In this document: one piece after another, positions 18,611 to 27,163 of the stretch
Position numbering within the stretch: position 1 is the stretch's first letter
How the letters are laid out: every line of letters starts with the position of its first letter
DNA from: Dyadobacter jiangsuensis
Lineage (GTDB): Bacteria; Bacteroidota; Bacteroidia; Cytophagales; Spirosomataceae
Length of the DNA: 64,000 nucleotides
Reading direction: 5' to 3'
Assembly: GCF_003014695.1 (NCBI RefSeq)
Contig: NZ_PYAS01000003.1
Location: 558,001-622,000 of the forward strand
Notes under the pieces: generated by a model
Told to the model about the DNA's origin: nothing
The model's database searches: none
Seen by the model: only the letters and a program-made list of their open reading frames with translations
Translations under genes and position numbers: made by a program

Positions 18611-19327
18611 ATGAAGCTTCAAGGTATACTGACCATTATTCTAGCATTTGTCATCAGTGAGACAAATGCTGAAATAATGAAAGACGACTCGCTGAGTGAG
18701 AAGGAAAAGAGTATTATATCAATCGCCGCACTAACTGCGAAAGGAGATTTACCAAATCTTAAAATAGCCTTTAACACCGGGCTGGAAGACGGGTTAACCA
18801 TCAATGAAATCAAGGAAGAGCTAATCCATCTGTCAGCTTACTGTGGCTTTCCGCGAAGCTTGAACGGGATCAATACATTGAGCGCGGTGCTGGACGACCG
18901 GAAGTCAAAAGGGATCACCGATCAGCAGGGAGAGACGCCCTTGCGGGTGAAGGAGGTTGGGAAATATGAAGCGGGGAAAGAGGTGTTGCAGTCACTCACC
19001 GGGCGGGTTGAAACCGGGCCCAGATCTGGCTACGCTACATTCGTGCCTGCGATTGATACGCTGTTGAAGGAGCATTTGTTTAACGACATTTTCACTCGAG
19101 GTGTGCTGGATTACAAGCAGCGTGAGCTGATCACTGTTTCCGTATTAGCCACACTCGGTGGTGTAGATTCCCAGCTGAGCGGTCACATTGGCATTTGCTT
19201 AAATCTTGGCATTTCTAAAAAGCAATTGGAGGAACTGCTTTTCATTGTTGCCGATAAAGTTGGCAATGATCGGGCAGTTGAAGCACGAAAAATTTTGGAA
19301 AGGGTTTCGACACGAACAAACAGATAA
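18611..19327 (+). CDS. Carboxymuconolactone decarboxylase family protein, two domains
   Basis: A 238-residue protein with a signal-like N-terminus (to about residue 20) and two CMD/AhpD-like helical domains, about 25-115 and 125-235. The first has HLSAYCGFPRSLNGI and the second has VDSQLSGHIGICLNLGISKKQLEEL. Each has only a single Cys, so the CxxC pair of AhpD peroxidase partners is missing, and a decarboxylase or isomerase-like role is more likely than peroxide reduction. It is closely followed by the monooxygenase-like gene (11 bases). CMD, cupin and ABM proteins often occur together in Bacteroidota. Confidence 0.88.
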   Translation: MKLQGILTIILAFVISETNAEIMKDDSLSEKEKSIISIAALTAKGDLPNLKIAFNTGLEDGLTINEIKEELIHLSAYCGFPRSLNGINTLSAVLDDRKSKGITDQQGETPLRVKEVGKYEAGKEVLQSLTGRVETGPRSGYATFVPAIDTLLKEHLFNDIFTRGVLDYKQRELITVSVLATLGGVDSQLSGHIGICLNLGISKKQLEELLFIVADKVGNDRAVEARKILERVSTRTNR

Positions 19328-19338
19328 CCACTGCATTC

Positions 19339-19797
19339 ATGGAAGCTTTAATAAACATTGACACTCGGTACTCAACCCGGTCATTTCGCAAGCATTTACT
19401 GTTTGCGTTTTTGTCTTTTTTAGGAATTGTCGTTTTCGGTCTTCAACCCGCTGCCGCGCAGCAAAGCCAGATGATGATCCGCATCGCCGAAATTGAAATC
19501 GAACCGGCCGCCCTGGAAGAATATAAGGCCATTCTCAAAGAAGAAGCAGCCGCATCTGTTAAGCTCGAACCGGGCGTGATCAGCATTTTCCCAATGTATT
19601 CAAAAGAGAACCCGACAAGCGTCAGAATCCTGGAAATATATGCCGACCGTGCAGCGTACGAGCAGCATTTAAAAACGTCGCATTTTCAGAAATACAAAAC
19701 GGGCACCGCCAGCATGGTGAAGTCATTGAAATTAGTGGATATGAATGCGATCGATCCAGTGACTATGCCCTTGTTATTTAAGAAGTTGAAAGAATAG
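19339..19797 (+). CDS. Exported antibiotic-biosynthesis-monooxygenase (ABM) domain protein
   Basis: A 152-residue protein with a long signal sequence (cleavage about residue 40, PAAAQQ) followed by one ABM/YgiN-like ferredoxin-fold domain: MIRIAEIEIEPAALEEYKAIL, then EPGVISIFPMY and SVRILEIYADRAAYEQHL. YgiN-type members are cofactor-free quinol monooxygenases; the exported form here would meet quinols or phenols in the periplasm. It is 11 bases after the CMD gene and 47 before the 2Fe-2S subunit. Activity is inferred from family only. Confidence 0.87.
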   Translation: MEALINIDTRYSTRSFRKHLLFAFLSFLGIVVFGLQPAAAQQSQMMIRIAEIEIEPAALEEYKAILKEEAAASVKLEPGVISIFPMYSKENPTSVRILEIYADRAAYEQHLKTSHFQKYKTGTASMVKSLKLVDMNAIDPVTMPLLFKKLKE

Positions 19798-19844
19798 TGG
19801 CAAGACTTTTTTGGTAATTTAAGAGAAGACTAACTAAACTCACC

Positions 19845-20324
19845 ATGGCGAAAATTACATTGAATATCAACAAGAAGGACTATCAACTGGAAGCTGATCC
19901 TCAGATGCCGCTTTTGTGGGCCATCCGCGATCTGGCTGGCCTGAAAGGTACCAAGTATGGATGCGGCGTTGCGCAATGCGGCGCATGCGTTGTGCACCTG
20001 GATGGTGAGGCCGTGCGATCGTGTGTCACCAAAGTCAGTCGCGCCACGGGGAAGAAAGTGGTGACGATTGAAGGATTATCTGAGAACAATTCCCATCCGG
20101 TCCAGAAAGCGTGGCAGGAAGTGGACGTGCCGCAATGCGGCTATTGTCATTCAGGCCAGATCATGTCTGCGGCAGTGCTGCTGCGCGAAAAACCAAATCC
20201 GACCGATCAGGATATCGACGATGCGATGGCGGGGAACATTTGCCGGTGCGGTACCTATTTGCGAATCCGCGAGGCCATTCACAAGGCAGCTGAAATGCAA
20301 CAGAAAGCGCCTGTCAAGGGTTAA
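19845..20324 (+). CDS. Molybdenum hydroxylase small subunit, 2Fe-2S
   Basis: A 159-residue iron-sulfur subunit of the xanthine dehydrogenase family, isoquinoline 1-oxidoreductase / aldehyde oxidase type. The N-terminal plant-type cluster is bound by CGVAQCGAC and a further Cys near residue 64. The second cluster lies in the helical domain, with [10 protein letters not shown] and NICRCGTY. It has no signal of its own and may ride out with the Tat-exported Mo subunit encoded at 21552. It transfers electrons from the Mo centre, probably to the adjacent c-type cytochrome rather than to FAD, because no FAD subunit gene is present. Confidence 0.95.
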   Translation: MAKITLNINKKDYQLEADPQMPLLWAIRDLAGLKGTKYGCGVAQCGACVVHLDGEAVRSCVTKVSRATGKKVVTIEGLSENNSHPVQKAWQEVDVPQCGYCHSGQIMSAAVLLREKPNPTDQDIDDAMAGNICRCGTYLRIREAIHKAAEMQQKAPVKG

Positions 20325-20348
20325 GTTATTCACGCCTAATCTTATCGT

Positions 20349-20990
20349 ATGAAACAAGATTTGAACAAAGGGCCTGGATACTTCCTGCCCCGAAAGGCTG
20401 CCACGCTGCTGTCTGTAATGATATTTATGATTGCGGTAGCGGCTTCTGCATTTAAGAAAAATCCGCCTGCAAAGGAAATAAGGCTAAATCTGGCCGAGCG
20501 CGATAGCGTTGAATCCGTCAAGGCTTTTGAAACGGTTTATAAAACCCTGATGAGCCCGCGCTGCATGAACTGTCACCCGGCCGGCGATGTGCCGTTGCAG
20601 GGAGACGACAGTCATTTGCACGCGATGGGACCAAAGCGCGGCGTCGACGGGAAAGGGGTTTTTGCGATGAAATGTGCCAATTGCCACCAGGATACCAATA
20701 CGCCCGGTTTGCACACGCCTCCCGGAAACCACGATTGGCATTTACCGCCTGCTGCTATGCGCATGGTTTTTCAAGGTAAAAGTCCTCATGAGCTAGCCAA
20801 ACAGCTTGTTGATAAAAAACAGAATGGCAACAAGGATATGAAAAAGCTTATCGAGCACGCCGACGATGGGTTGGTGCTGGCAGGCTGGAACCCGGGCGAA
20901 GGCCGCAAATTGCCGCCGGTATCGCACGCCGAATTCAAGAAAGCCTGGATTACCTGGATTCAAAAAGGTGCTTATGCGCCGAAAAAATGA
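20349..20990 (+). CDS. Two-haem c-type cytochrome of the Mo hydroxylase operon
   Basis: A 213-residue protein with an N-terminal membrane anchor or signal (about 18-37) and two CxxCH haem sites, CMNCH and CANCH, about 45 residues apart. The rest (HTPPGNHDWHLPPAAMRMVFQGKSP) is typical of cytochromes encoded next to isoquinoline-oxidoreductase-like enzymes in Bacteroidota. It is 24 bases after the 2Fe-2S subunit and should be its periplasmic electron acceptor, passing electrons to the respiratory chain. Confidence 0.9.
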   Translation: MKQDLNKGPGYFLPRKAATLLSVMIFMIAVAASAFKKNPPAKEIRLNLAERDSVESVKAFETVYKTLMSPRCMNCHPAGDVPLQGDDSHLHAMGPKRGVDGKGVFAMKCANCHQDTNTPGLHTPPGNHDWHLPPAAMRMVFQGKSPHELAKQLVDKKQNGNKDMKKLIEHADDGLVLAGWNPGEGRKLPPVSHAEFKKAWITWIQKGAYAPKK

Positions 20991-21075
20991 ATGACTTTAT
21001 ATATTGATCGGGAGGAAAGAGTACAAAATCTGCAACAACCAGTTATGATTATAATCATTGAAAGGTATACAACAC

Positions 21076-21450
21076 ATGAGTATCAGCGAATCCATGGTCA
21101 ATTATTATCTTGATATCCTTACGGTCGGATATTTTAATGACAATGATCTACCTCCTGACGATGTTAGGGATTATGAACCTCTTGTTTGCACCATAAAGGC
21201 AAAGGCTTTCAGGCACGGAGATATGGAACACTTATATTTTGCACTGGCCTGGTTGCTAACCAATAAGGACGTTAATCTGGAAGCTTTTAATGGAGGACGA
21301 TATCCTTTCGATGCAAAAGAAATGCGTGATATTATTAATCTCATCTATTCAAGACTATTTGCCGACCGAAAAATGCCACCCGACCATGTGTTGAGAGAGG
21401 TAAGATTGGTAAACGTGCCGCTGGATGCGTGGTGGCAACAAGGATTTTGA
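21076..21450 (+). CDS. Unknown small protein inside the Mo hydroxylase operon
   Basis: A protein of 124 residues from ATG 21076; an in-frame TTG at 21058 would add six. No signal, membrane helix or motif is visible. It is acidic and rich in aromatic residues (MVNYYLDILTVGYFNDND, YFALAWLLTNKD), probably alpha-helical and cytoplasmic. It separates the cytochrome from the Mo subunit with gaps of about 85 and 100 bases, and its codon use looks more AT-rich than its neighbours. It may be an inserted gene or a dedicated helper. I do not recognise its family. Confidence 0.6.
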   Translation: MSISESMVNYYLDILTVGYFNDNDLPPDDVRDYEPLVCTIKAKAFRHGDMEHLYFALAWLLTNKDVNLEAFNGGRYPFDAKEMRDIINLIYSRLFADRKMPPDHVLREVRLVNVPLDAWWQQGF

Positions 21451-21551
21451 TGCCATCTCAGCAGAGCCTATTTCTATAATTTTCTACGTAGGGGCCGGCT
21501 GCAGCCGTAATATGGTTCTATGTTATTTCTACTTCAAACCAAGACTTCTTC

Positions 21552-23807
21552 ATGAACAACGATAAAAATGCGCTGGACAGGCGCTCATTCCTGAAAGCCT
21601 CGCTGTTATCCGGCGGAGGTTTGATGCTCACTGTGAGCTGGTTATCATCATTTAAATCGCCTCATAAGGCAGAAGCGTTGAACCTGCCCGATCAATGGTC
21701 GCAGCTGAATGGCTATATCCAGATTACCTCGGACAACAAGATCAAACTGATTTGCCCCAATCCCGAATTTGGACAAAATGTAATGACCTCGCTACCGATG
21801 ATCGTCGCGGAAGAACTGGATGCGGACTGGAAGAATGTAGTAGTGGAAATGGGCCCGCACGATCCTGTAAAGCTGGGCGCACAGTTTACCGGAGGCAGCA
21901 ACTCGGTAAGAATGTATTGGAAACCGCTTCGGGAAGCAGGTGCGGCGGCAAGGCAAATGCTGCGTGAAGCGGCAGCCCAAACGTGGAATGTACCAGTCGG
22001 CGAAGTGACTACCAAGGCCGGTGTGTTGTTGCATTCGAGCGGTAAATCGGCAAAATACGGCGAAATGGCCAGCAAAGCAGCCGGCGTGCCGGTGCCGAAG
22101 GAATTAAAGTTGAAATCGCCGAAAGAATTTACGGTCGTCAGGAAATCCAAGAAAAATGTAGAGGTTCAGAAAATCACTTCGGGCAAGCCGCTTTTCGGAC
22201 TCGATTACACCGTCGACGGTATGCTGATTGCGATGATCCAGCATCCGCCAGCATTTGGAATGAAAGTAAAATCATTTGATGCGGCGGAAACGCTGAAAAT
22301 GCCTGGCATTAAAGACGTTTTTATATTGAAACTGTACGAAGACGGGTTTGAGCAAGGCGGCTTTGATACGCGTTCGTTCAACGAATTGCTGGTGATCGTG
22401 GGTAATACGACCTGGGAAGTAATGAACGCCCGTAAAAAGCTGACTGTGAGCTGGGAATCTGCCGGGCAATTGAAAGATACCGTAGCCGGAAGGGATGGTA
22501 AGAAGCGTGAAGTCGTCGTCCCAGGAGCACTTGAAAGTACTACGACGCAAATGCAGCAAATGCAGGATTATGCAGCTAAACCAGCCCAACAATTGCGAAA
22601 AGATGGTGATCCGGAAACGGCTTTCAAAAATGCAGCCCAGGTAATCGAGCGAACTTACAATGGCCCGTTTTTGGCACATAACTGCATGGAACCGATGAAC
22701 TTCTTCGCCCATGTAACGGAGGAAAAAGCACTACTCGCCGGACCGCTGCAAGCTCCTGGCTGGGCGGAGCCGACATTAGCGAAACTGTTGAACCTCCCGC
22801 CCGAAAAGATCGAAATACAAATGACCCGCATGGGCGGCGGTTTCGGTCGCAGGGCTTATGCGCATTATCTCTCCGAAGCCGCATTGATTTCCCGGAAAGT
22901 GAAAGCGCCTGTCAAGCTCATGTACACCCGCGAGGACGACATGACCTACGGCATTTACCGTCCCATGTACACGGCGACCTATCGTGCCGCACTGGACGCA
23001 AATAAAAACCTGATCGCATTCCATGTGAAAGGCGGTGGCATTCCCGAGCACCCGATCCATGCCAACCGCTTTCCTGCCGGAGCGGTCGACAACTACCTGG
23101 CAGAGGGATGGCAAATCCCGTCTAATATTACGATTGGTGCTTTCCGTGCGCCGCGTTCTAATTTCAATGCAGCGGCCGAGCAGTCGTTTTTGGATGAAGT
23201 AGCAGAAGCCGCTGGGAAAGACCCGATTGAGTTCCGGTTAGCGCTCTTGAAAAGGGCAAAGGAAAACCCGGTCGGTAAGAACAACGAGTATGAGCCCGAC
23301 CGCTATGCAGGCGTGCTGCAACTGGTGCGCGATAAATCCAATTGGGGAAAGCCGGGAAATGAGAAATTCCATCGCGGCGTGGCGGCTTATTTCTGCCATA
23401 ACTCCTACGCAGCGCACGTGGTTGACATGGTCTCGCGCGATGGCCAGCCCTATGTGGAACGTGTTTACAGTGCGATGGACTGCGGAATTGTCATCAATCC
23501 GGACGCTGCGACGAACATGGTGCAAGGCGCGGTAGTGGACGGCATAGGCAACTCGTTTTACGGCGAGCTGACATTCAAGGACGGAGTGCCACAGAAAAAC
23601 AATTTCAGCAATTACAGGATGATCCGTATTAATGAAGTGCCCAAAAGCATTGAGGTGCATTTCGTTGAAAACGACCTCGATCCCACCGGCCTTGGCGAAC
23701 CGCCATTTCCACCGGTGTTCGGAGCGGTGGCCAATGCTTTGCATAAATTAAAAGGGAAGCGGTATTATAATCAGCCTTTCCGGGATGAGCCGGAGAAGAC
23801 TATCTGA
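21552..23807 (+). CDS. Molybdenum hydroxylase large subunit (isoquinoline oxidoreductase-like)
   Basis: A 751-residue molybdopterin-binding subunit of the xanthine dehydrogenase family. The N-terminus has a Tat signal, DRRSFLKASLLSGGG. Conserved blocks include the cofactor loop TRMGGGFGRRAY (about residue 435) and the C-terminal GLGEPPFPPV with the likely catalytic Glu. Length and lack of an FAD domain fit the two-subunit IorAB / cytochrome-linked aldehyde dehydrogenase type. It hydroxylates an aldehyde or N-heteroaromatic substrate with water as oxygen source, in the periplasm. It closes the oxidative gene run and is followed by a terminator. Substrate cannot be chosen from sequence. Confidence 0.95.
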   Translation: MNNDKNALDRRSFLKASLLSGGGLMLTVSWLSSFKSPHKAEALNLPDQWSQLNGYIQITSDNKIKLICPNPEFGQNVMTSLPMIVAEELDADWKNVVVEMGPHDPVKLGAQFTGGSNSVRMYWKPLREAGAAARQMLREAAAQTWNVPVGEVTTKAGVLLHSSGKSAKYGEMASKAAGVPVPKELKLKSPKEFTVVRKSKKNVEVQKITSGKPLFGLDYTVDGMLIAMIQHPPAFGMKVKSFDAAETLKMPGIKDVFILKLYEDGFEQGGFDTRSFNELLVIVGNTTWEVMNARKKLTVSWESAGQLKDTVAGRDGKKREVVVPGALESTTTQMQQMQDYAAKPAQQLRKDGDPETAFKNAAQVIERTYNGPFLAHNCMEPMNFFAHVTEEKALLAGPLQAPGWAEPTLAKLLNLPPEKIEIQMTRMGGGFGRRAYAHYLSEAALISRKVKAPVKLMYTREDDMTYGIYRPMYTATYRAALDANKNLIAFHVKGGGIPEHPIHANRFPAGAVDNYLAEGWQIPSNITIGAFRAPRSNFNAAAEQSFLDEVAEAAGKDPIEFRLALLKRAKENPVGKNNEYEPDRYAGVLQLVRDKSNWGKPGNEKFHRGVAAYFCHNSYAAHVVDMVSRDGQPYVERVYSAMDCGIVINPDAATNMVQGAVVDGIGNSFYGELTFKDGVPQKNNFSNYRMIRINEVPKSIEVHFVENDLDPTGLGEPPFPPVFGAVANALHKLKGKRYYNQPFRDEPEKTI

Positions 23808-23847
23808 GGTCACTCATGTAGACAAATGCTGTTGCCGTTTATCAAAG

Positions 23848-23876
23848 GGCCTGGCCAAACCGACCAGGTCTTTTTT
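23848..23876 (+). terminator. Rho-independent terminator after the Mo hydroxylase operon
   Basis: GGCCTGG pairs with CCAGGTC (one G-U pair) over a 9-base loop, followed directly by six T. It ends the plus-strand operon just before the stop of the minus-strand gene at 23884. Confidence 0.8.
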
Positions 23877-23883
23877 GAGTATT

Positions 23884-24567
23884 TTAATGCTTTGTTATTC
23901 TAAGATCTGCAAAGTAGCCTTCCGTTCCTATCTCAACCCACAATCCGATCCCACCCGCCGCGGCAGCGCCGTGCTTCATGTCCTTTACGATCAGTGAGGG
24001 CTGCGTCGCATCGTTCAAGTATAATCTGGCCTCTTGCCCGTTAACCGCAATTTTCATTTTTATCCATTCATTCAGCCCCATATCCGAATAGGCCTCGTAT
24101 TGCTCCGGACTCTCTTTTCGGAGACGGTCAAATTTGTAACCAGGATAGGCGTAGTATTGGATGGAATGGTTGCGCCTGACCTGATCTTCGGCCCTGCCAT
24201 TTGTCGGGCGGATATAGATACTTTCATATTTCGAATTGAGCTCATCGATCCGGAATGCGACCCCGATAAAACCGCGTGCAAATGCAGGAGCATCTTTCAA
24301 AAGTCTGGCTAACACCTTTACTTCGATAGTTCCATTCGAGAAATCATCCATGCCTTTGATTCTTACAAACGTCGGCTCATCTACGTCCTTGACTGTCGTG
24401 TCTTTGACAACCCTAATTGCAGCCTTGCCTTCGATGTTTTCGTACGATACAGATACCTGATTCGGTATTATCACATCGTTTGTGAGCTCCAATGCCTGTC
24501 CCTCGGCACTCGAAACGTGCAGCCCCAAGCCAATCAGAAAGGTTAATGCTAGTGTTTTCTTCATCAT
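23884..24567 (-). CDS. Secreted LamG/DUF1080-like protein
   Basis: A 227-residue protein with a signal peptide ending near SAEGQ (about 24). The mature part looks like a concanavalin-type jelly roll as in DUF1080 and LamG proteins: FVRIKGMDDFSNGTIEVKVLAR, FIGVAFRIDELNSKYESIYIRP, and a terminal GGIGLWVEIGTEGYFADLRI. Such domains bind or cleave carbohydrates, but no catalytic residue is assigned here. It lies 23 bases downstream of the reductase-like gene and may be co-transcribed. Confidence 0.75.
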   Translation of the reverse strand: MMKKTLALTFLIGLGLHVSSAEGQALELTNDVIIPNQVSVSYENIEGKAAIRVVKDTTVKDVDEPTFVRIKGMDDFSNGTIEVKVLARLLKDAPAFARGFIGVAFRIDELNSKYESIYIRPTNGRAEDQVRRNHSIQYYAYPGYKFDRLRKESPEQYEAYSDMGLNEWIKMKIAVNGQEARLYLNDATQPSLIVKDMKHGAAAAGGIGLWVEIGTEGYFADLRITKH

Positions 24568-24590
24568 ATTATTGGGCGTAGCGTTTTTGA

Positions 24591-25253
24591 TTAAGCAACT
24601 GTGACTTCTTTTGCTTCGGACAGCGTAATGGTTTTTCCGAGAGCACCAAACTCGTGCAGGTCTCCAAACACCTCTAATCGAATGGATTGATCGATACCAC
24701 CGACGCGCAGCGGGTCGAAACCTGCGTCGATAATCAGTTCTTCAATGACCGGATCAATGCTTTGGTCATCCGTTGCAAAGAATAGTACAGCTGGTTCCGG
24801 TTTTTGTCCGGATGCATTCGCAAGCGAAGCGGCTCCCATCGTTCCGAGTGCTTTGGCCAGTTTCGCGTCCTTCGGAAGCAATGATGCATTAATTTCCCCC
24901 GCCGATTCATTTTCTCCAATCGTTTTATCGAACCCACCTTTTTCATTGGGGGCAATAGGGTTTGAGGGATCGATAATGATTTTTCCTCCCAACTGCATTG
25001 CATAAGTATTCAGAAATTCACCGATGGATGCAAACCAAATTGCTGGAATGATGATGTCGGCCTGCTGAATGGCCGCCTCGATTTCCAAAGGTTGGGCCAG
25101 GCTTCCTAATTCATTAGCAAGATTTTGTGCTTTGGCAATGTCGCGCGCCGCGACAATGACGGGCCGATTTCCCTTAACCAGATTAGTTGCCAATACCCGG
25201 CCGATATTGCCCAGGCCAATGATGGCGACTTTGGATTCTGTGATTTTTGACAT
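24591..25253 (-). CDS. NADP-dependent F420-reductase-like Rossmann protein
   Basis: A 220-residue cytoplasmic protein with an N-terminal Rossmann fold, VAIIGLGNIGRVLATNLV, and AARD after the second strand, which suggests NADP binding. IIDPSNPIAPNE and the C-terminal GFDPLRVGGIDQS match the F420_oxidored family. Cofactor F420 is not expected in this phylum, so it probably acts as a general NADP-dependent dehydrogenase or reductase. A Crp/Fnr-type gene lies 95 bases upstream on the same strand and may control it. Confidence 0.88.
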   Translation of the reverse strand: MSKITESKVAIIGLGNIGRVLATNLVKGNRPVIVAARDIAKAQNLANELGSLAQPLEIEAAIQQADIIIPAIWFASIGEFLNTYAMQLGGKIIIDPSNPIAPNEKGGFDKTIGENESAGEINASLLPKDAKLAKALGTMGAASLANASGQKPEPAVLFFATDDQSIDPVIEELIIDAGFDPLRVGGIDQSIRLEVFGDLHEFGALGKTITLSEAKEVTVA

Positions 25254-25348
25254 GTTCTTTATCGTTTAAATGACCATGCAAAGGTCGGACGGGCCCGGGT
25301 CGCTGACCAATAAGCTGGATTAAGAAGTAGGCTTAAACTAGATTAAGA

Positions 25349-25936
25349 CTACGAGGGTGAGGAGGCAATCTCCTTCCGGATTTTGCTCAAAAATTCGGGT
25401 GTAATCCCCAGATAGGAAGCGATTTGAGTGTTAGGAAGCCGCAATGCAAGTTTTGGATATTGGTCTAGAAAAGCGAGATAGCGCTCCTGCGCGGTAGAAC
25501 TGATCGTTTGCAGTACCCGGTTTTGGAGCTCTACATAGTTGTTTTCGACAATCACTTTGAAAATGCGATCGAGCTTGGGAATGTTAGTGTAAAGAAAATA
25601 TAAATCCCGCCTTTCGATTTGCAGGATCACAGAATGCTCGATGGCTTCGATAAAGAAACCGCTATTCTTTCCGGAATGGAAACTCCCGATGTCCGCAATC
25701 CACCCGCTTTCGGCGGCGAACTGGATATTATGTTCGTTACCCTTTGCATCGACCGCATACATCCGGAAGCAGCCTTTCACAATGAACGTATAATGCTGAC
25801 AGGGAAATCCTTCCTGTAAAATGAATTGCCTCCGCTTGATAGAGCGGCGCGTGACCCTTCCTTGCAGAAGTTGTTTTTCGGCGTCTGTCAATGAAATGTA
25901 GCTTTCCAGATGCTCTGCTAAGGGTTGTAGATCCAC
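25349..25936 (-). CDS. Crp/Fnr family transcriptional regulator
   Basis: A 195-residue regulator with an N-terminal cyclic-nucleotide-binding-like barrel (about 20-125, GFPCQHYTFIVKGCFRMY) and a short C-terminal winged HTH (LPNTQIASYLGITPEFLSKIRKE). The start codon is GTG at 25936. No Cys cluster is present, so it is not an oxygen-sensing Fnr. In Bacteroidota this compact form often sits next to the reductase it regulates, which fits the NADP-dependent gene downstream. Ligand unknown. Confidence 0.9.
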   Translation of the reverse strand: MDLQPLAEHLESYISLTDAEKQLLQGRVTRRSIKRRQFILQEGFPCQHYTFIVKGCFRMYAVDAKGNEHNIQFAAESGWIADIGSFHSGKNSGFFIEAIEHSVILQIERRDLYFLYTNIPKLDRIFKVIVENNYVELQNRVLQTISSTAQERYLAFLDQYPKLALRLPNTQIASYLGITPEFLSKIRKEIASSPS

Positions 25937-26225
25937 GGTGTGCGAAGTTGATTTAACCTTTTACAGGCAAAAGTAGCCAATGCAAGCTGAATTTCGTGTT
26001 CCGGATATTGGGGCTTGCTAAACCCAGGTCTGTTGGAAACTTCTGAAATCACCAGGAGGTCTTTTGCGCGCGATGCAGTTTGGCAAGGCATTTGTACCTG
26101 TATCATTGCCGCCGTTTCTTCATAACGGGTTCGTATTTCCAGAATTTTTTAAGAACTATGTCTTATTCGCCCAAACCTATTTGTAGTGGTATTGAAAATG
26201 ATTTTGAAACTTAAAATTTTTAGAA
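25937..26225. promoter_or_regulatory. Divergent promoter region, Crp/Fnr and RibD_C operon
   Basis: This spacer separates the minus-strand regulator from the plus-strand RibD_C/DGPF/sigma operon. It becomes very AT-rich from 26130 to 26225, as expected for a promoter. No certain -33/-7 pair or hairpin could be assigned. Confidence 0.4.
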
Positions 26226-26789
26226 ATGGGAACCTTAAGTACATTTAATTTTCTGACCCTGAACGGTTTTTACAAGGATGCGGCAGACAGCGTGAACTGG
26301 CACCGACATGGAGGAGAGGAAAGCGGGTTTGCGTCCGATCAGATGGAGGGGCGAAAGTCGATACTGGTTTTTGGTCGGGTTACCTATGAACAAATGGCCG
26401 CGTGGTGGCCGTCAGCGGCCGCATTGGAAGCCATGCCGGAAGTCGCCAAAGGCATGAATGAATCCCCGAAAATCGTGTTCTCAACCACATTGGAGTCGGC
26501 CGAATGGGAAAATACGACGCTGATCAAAGGTGATCTGATTGGGGAAATAAAACGATTGAAAGCCGATCCGGACGTACAAATGACCGTACTAGGCAGCGGA
26601 AGTTTGGTTGCCCAGCTCGCCGAGGCAGGCCTGATCGACCGCTACGGTGTCATGATCGACCCCGTGGCGTTAGGCGATGGAAAGCCGCTGTTTTCCGGCA
26701 TGAAAACCAAACTGGACCTGCGGCTGGTAGATTCCAGGGTTTTCGGGAGTGGGGTGGTGCTGCTCGAATACGTACCTATCAATGCTTAA
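26226..26789 (+). CDS. Dihydrofolate reductase-like (RibD_C) protein
   Basis: A 187-residue cytoplasmic protein with the RibD C-terminal / DHFR-like fold: an N-terminal strand FNFLTLNGFYKDA, then RVTYEQMAAWWP, PKIVFSTTL, the nucleotide loop LGSGSLVAQLAEAGLIDRY and PVALGDGKPLFSG. It probably binds NADP and reduces an unknown substrate. It is the first gene of a three-gene operon with a DGPF protein (11 bases) and an ECF sigma factor (6 bases), a known type of association. Confidence 0.88.
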   Translation: MGTLSTFNFLTLNGFYKDAADSVNWHRHGGEESGFASDQMEGRKSILVFGRVTYEQMAAWWPSAAALEAMPEVAKGMNESPKIVFSTTLESAEWENTTLIKGDLIGEIKRLKADPDVQMTVLGSGSLVAQLAEAGLIDRYGVMIDPVALGDGKPLFSGMKTKLDLRLVDSRVFGSGVVLLEYVPINA

Positions 26790-26800
26790 AACGTTTCAAA

Positions 26801-27157
26801 ATGGAAGAATACATTGTTTTCATGCGCCTCGACCTGATTACGAAGGATGCCCAGCCCTCGCCCGAACAAATGCAGATTTTTATGAAGCAATACCAGGATT
26901 GGGTAGGAGGGATTGCCGCGCAAAATAAGTTTGCAGGCGGCAAGGGGCTTTCAACAGAGGGTAGGGTGATCACATTTGGCGACGTGGTGACAGATGGACC
27001 TTTTGTGGAGATCAAGGAATCTATTGCCGGTTTTATCATCATCAAAGCTGCCAGCCTGGATGAGGCCGCCGAGCTTGCGCGCGCTTGCCCGATATTGAAA
27101 GGAGAGGGCAACAGCGTGGAAGTAAGGAAGATCAGCGCAGTGCATCCTGGTAGTTGA
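26801..27157 (+). CDS. DGPF/YCII-domain protein
   Basis: A 118-residue protein of the YCII-related family. It has MEEYIVFMRLDL at the start and TDGPFVEIKESIAGFIII in the middle, the motif that gave the DGPF domain its name. ACPILKGEGNSVEVRKI forms the C-terminal strand pair. Proteins of this kind are encoded next to ECF42-type sigma factors and are thought to belong to their regulons; their chemistry is unknown. It lies directly before the sigma factor gene. Confidence 0.9.
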   Translation: MEEYIVFMRLDLITKDAQPSPEQMQIFMKQYQDWVGGIAAQNKFAGGKGLSTEGRVITFGDVVTDGPFVEIKESIAGFIIIKAASLDEAAELARACPILKGEGNSVEVRKISAVHPGS

Positions 27158-27163
27158 TTTATC

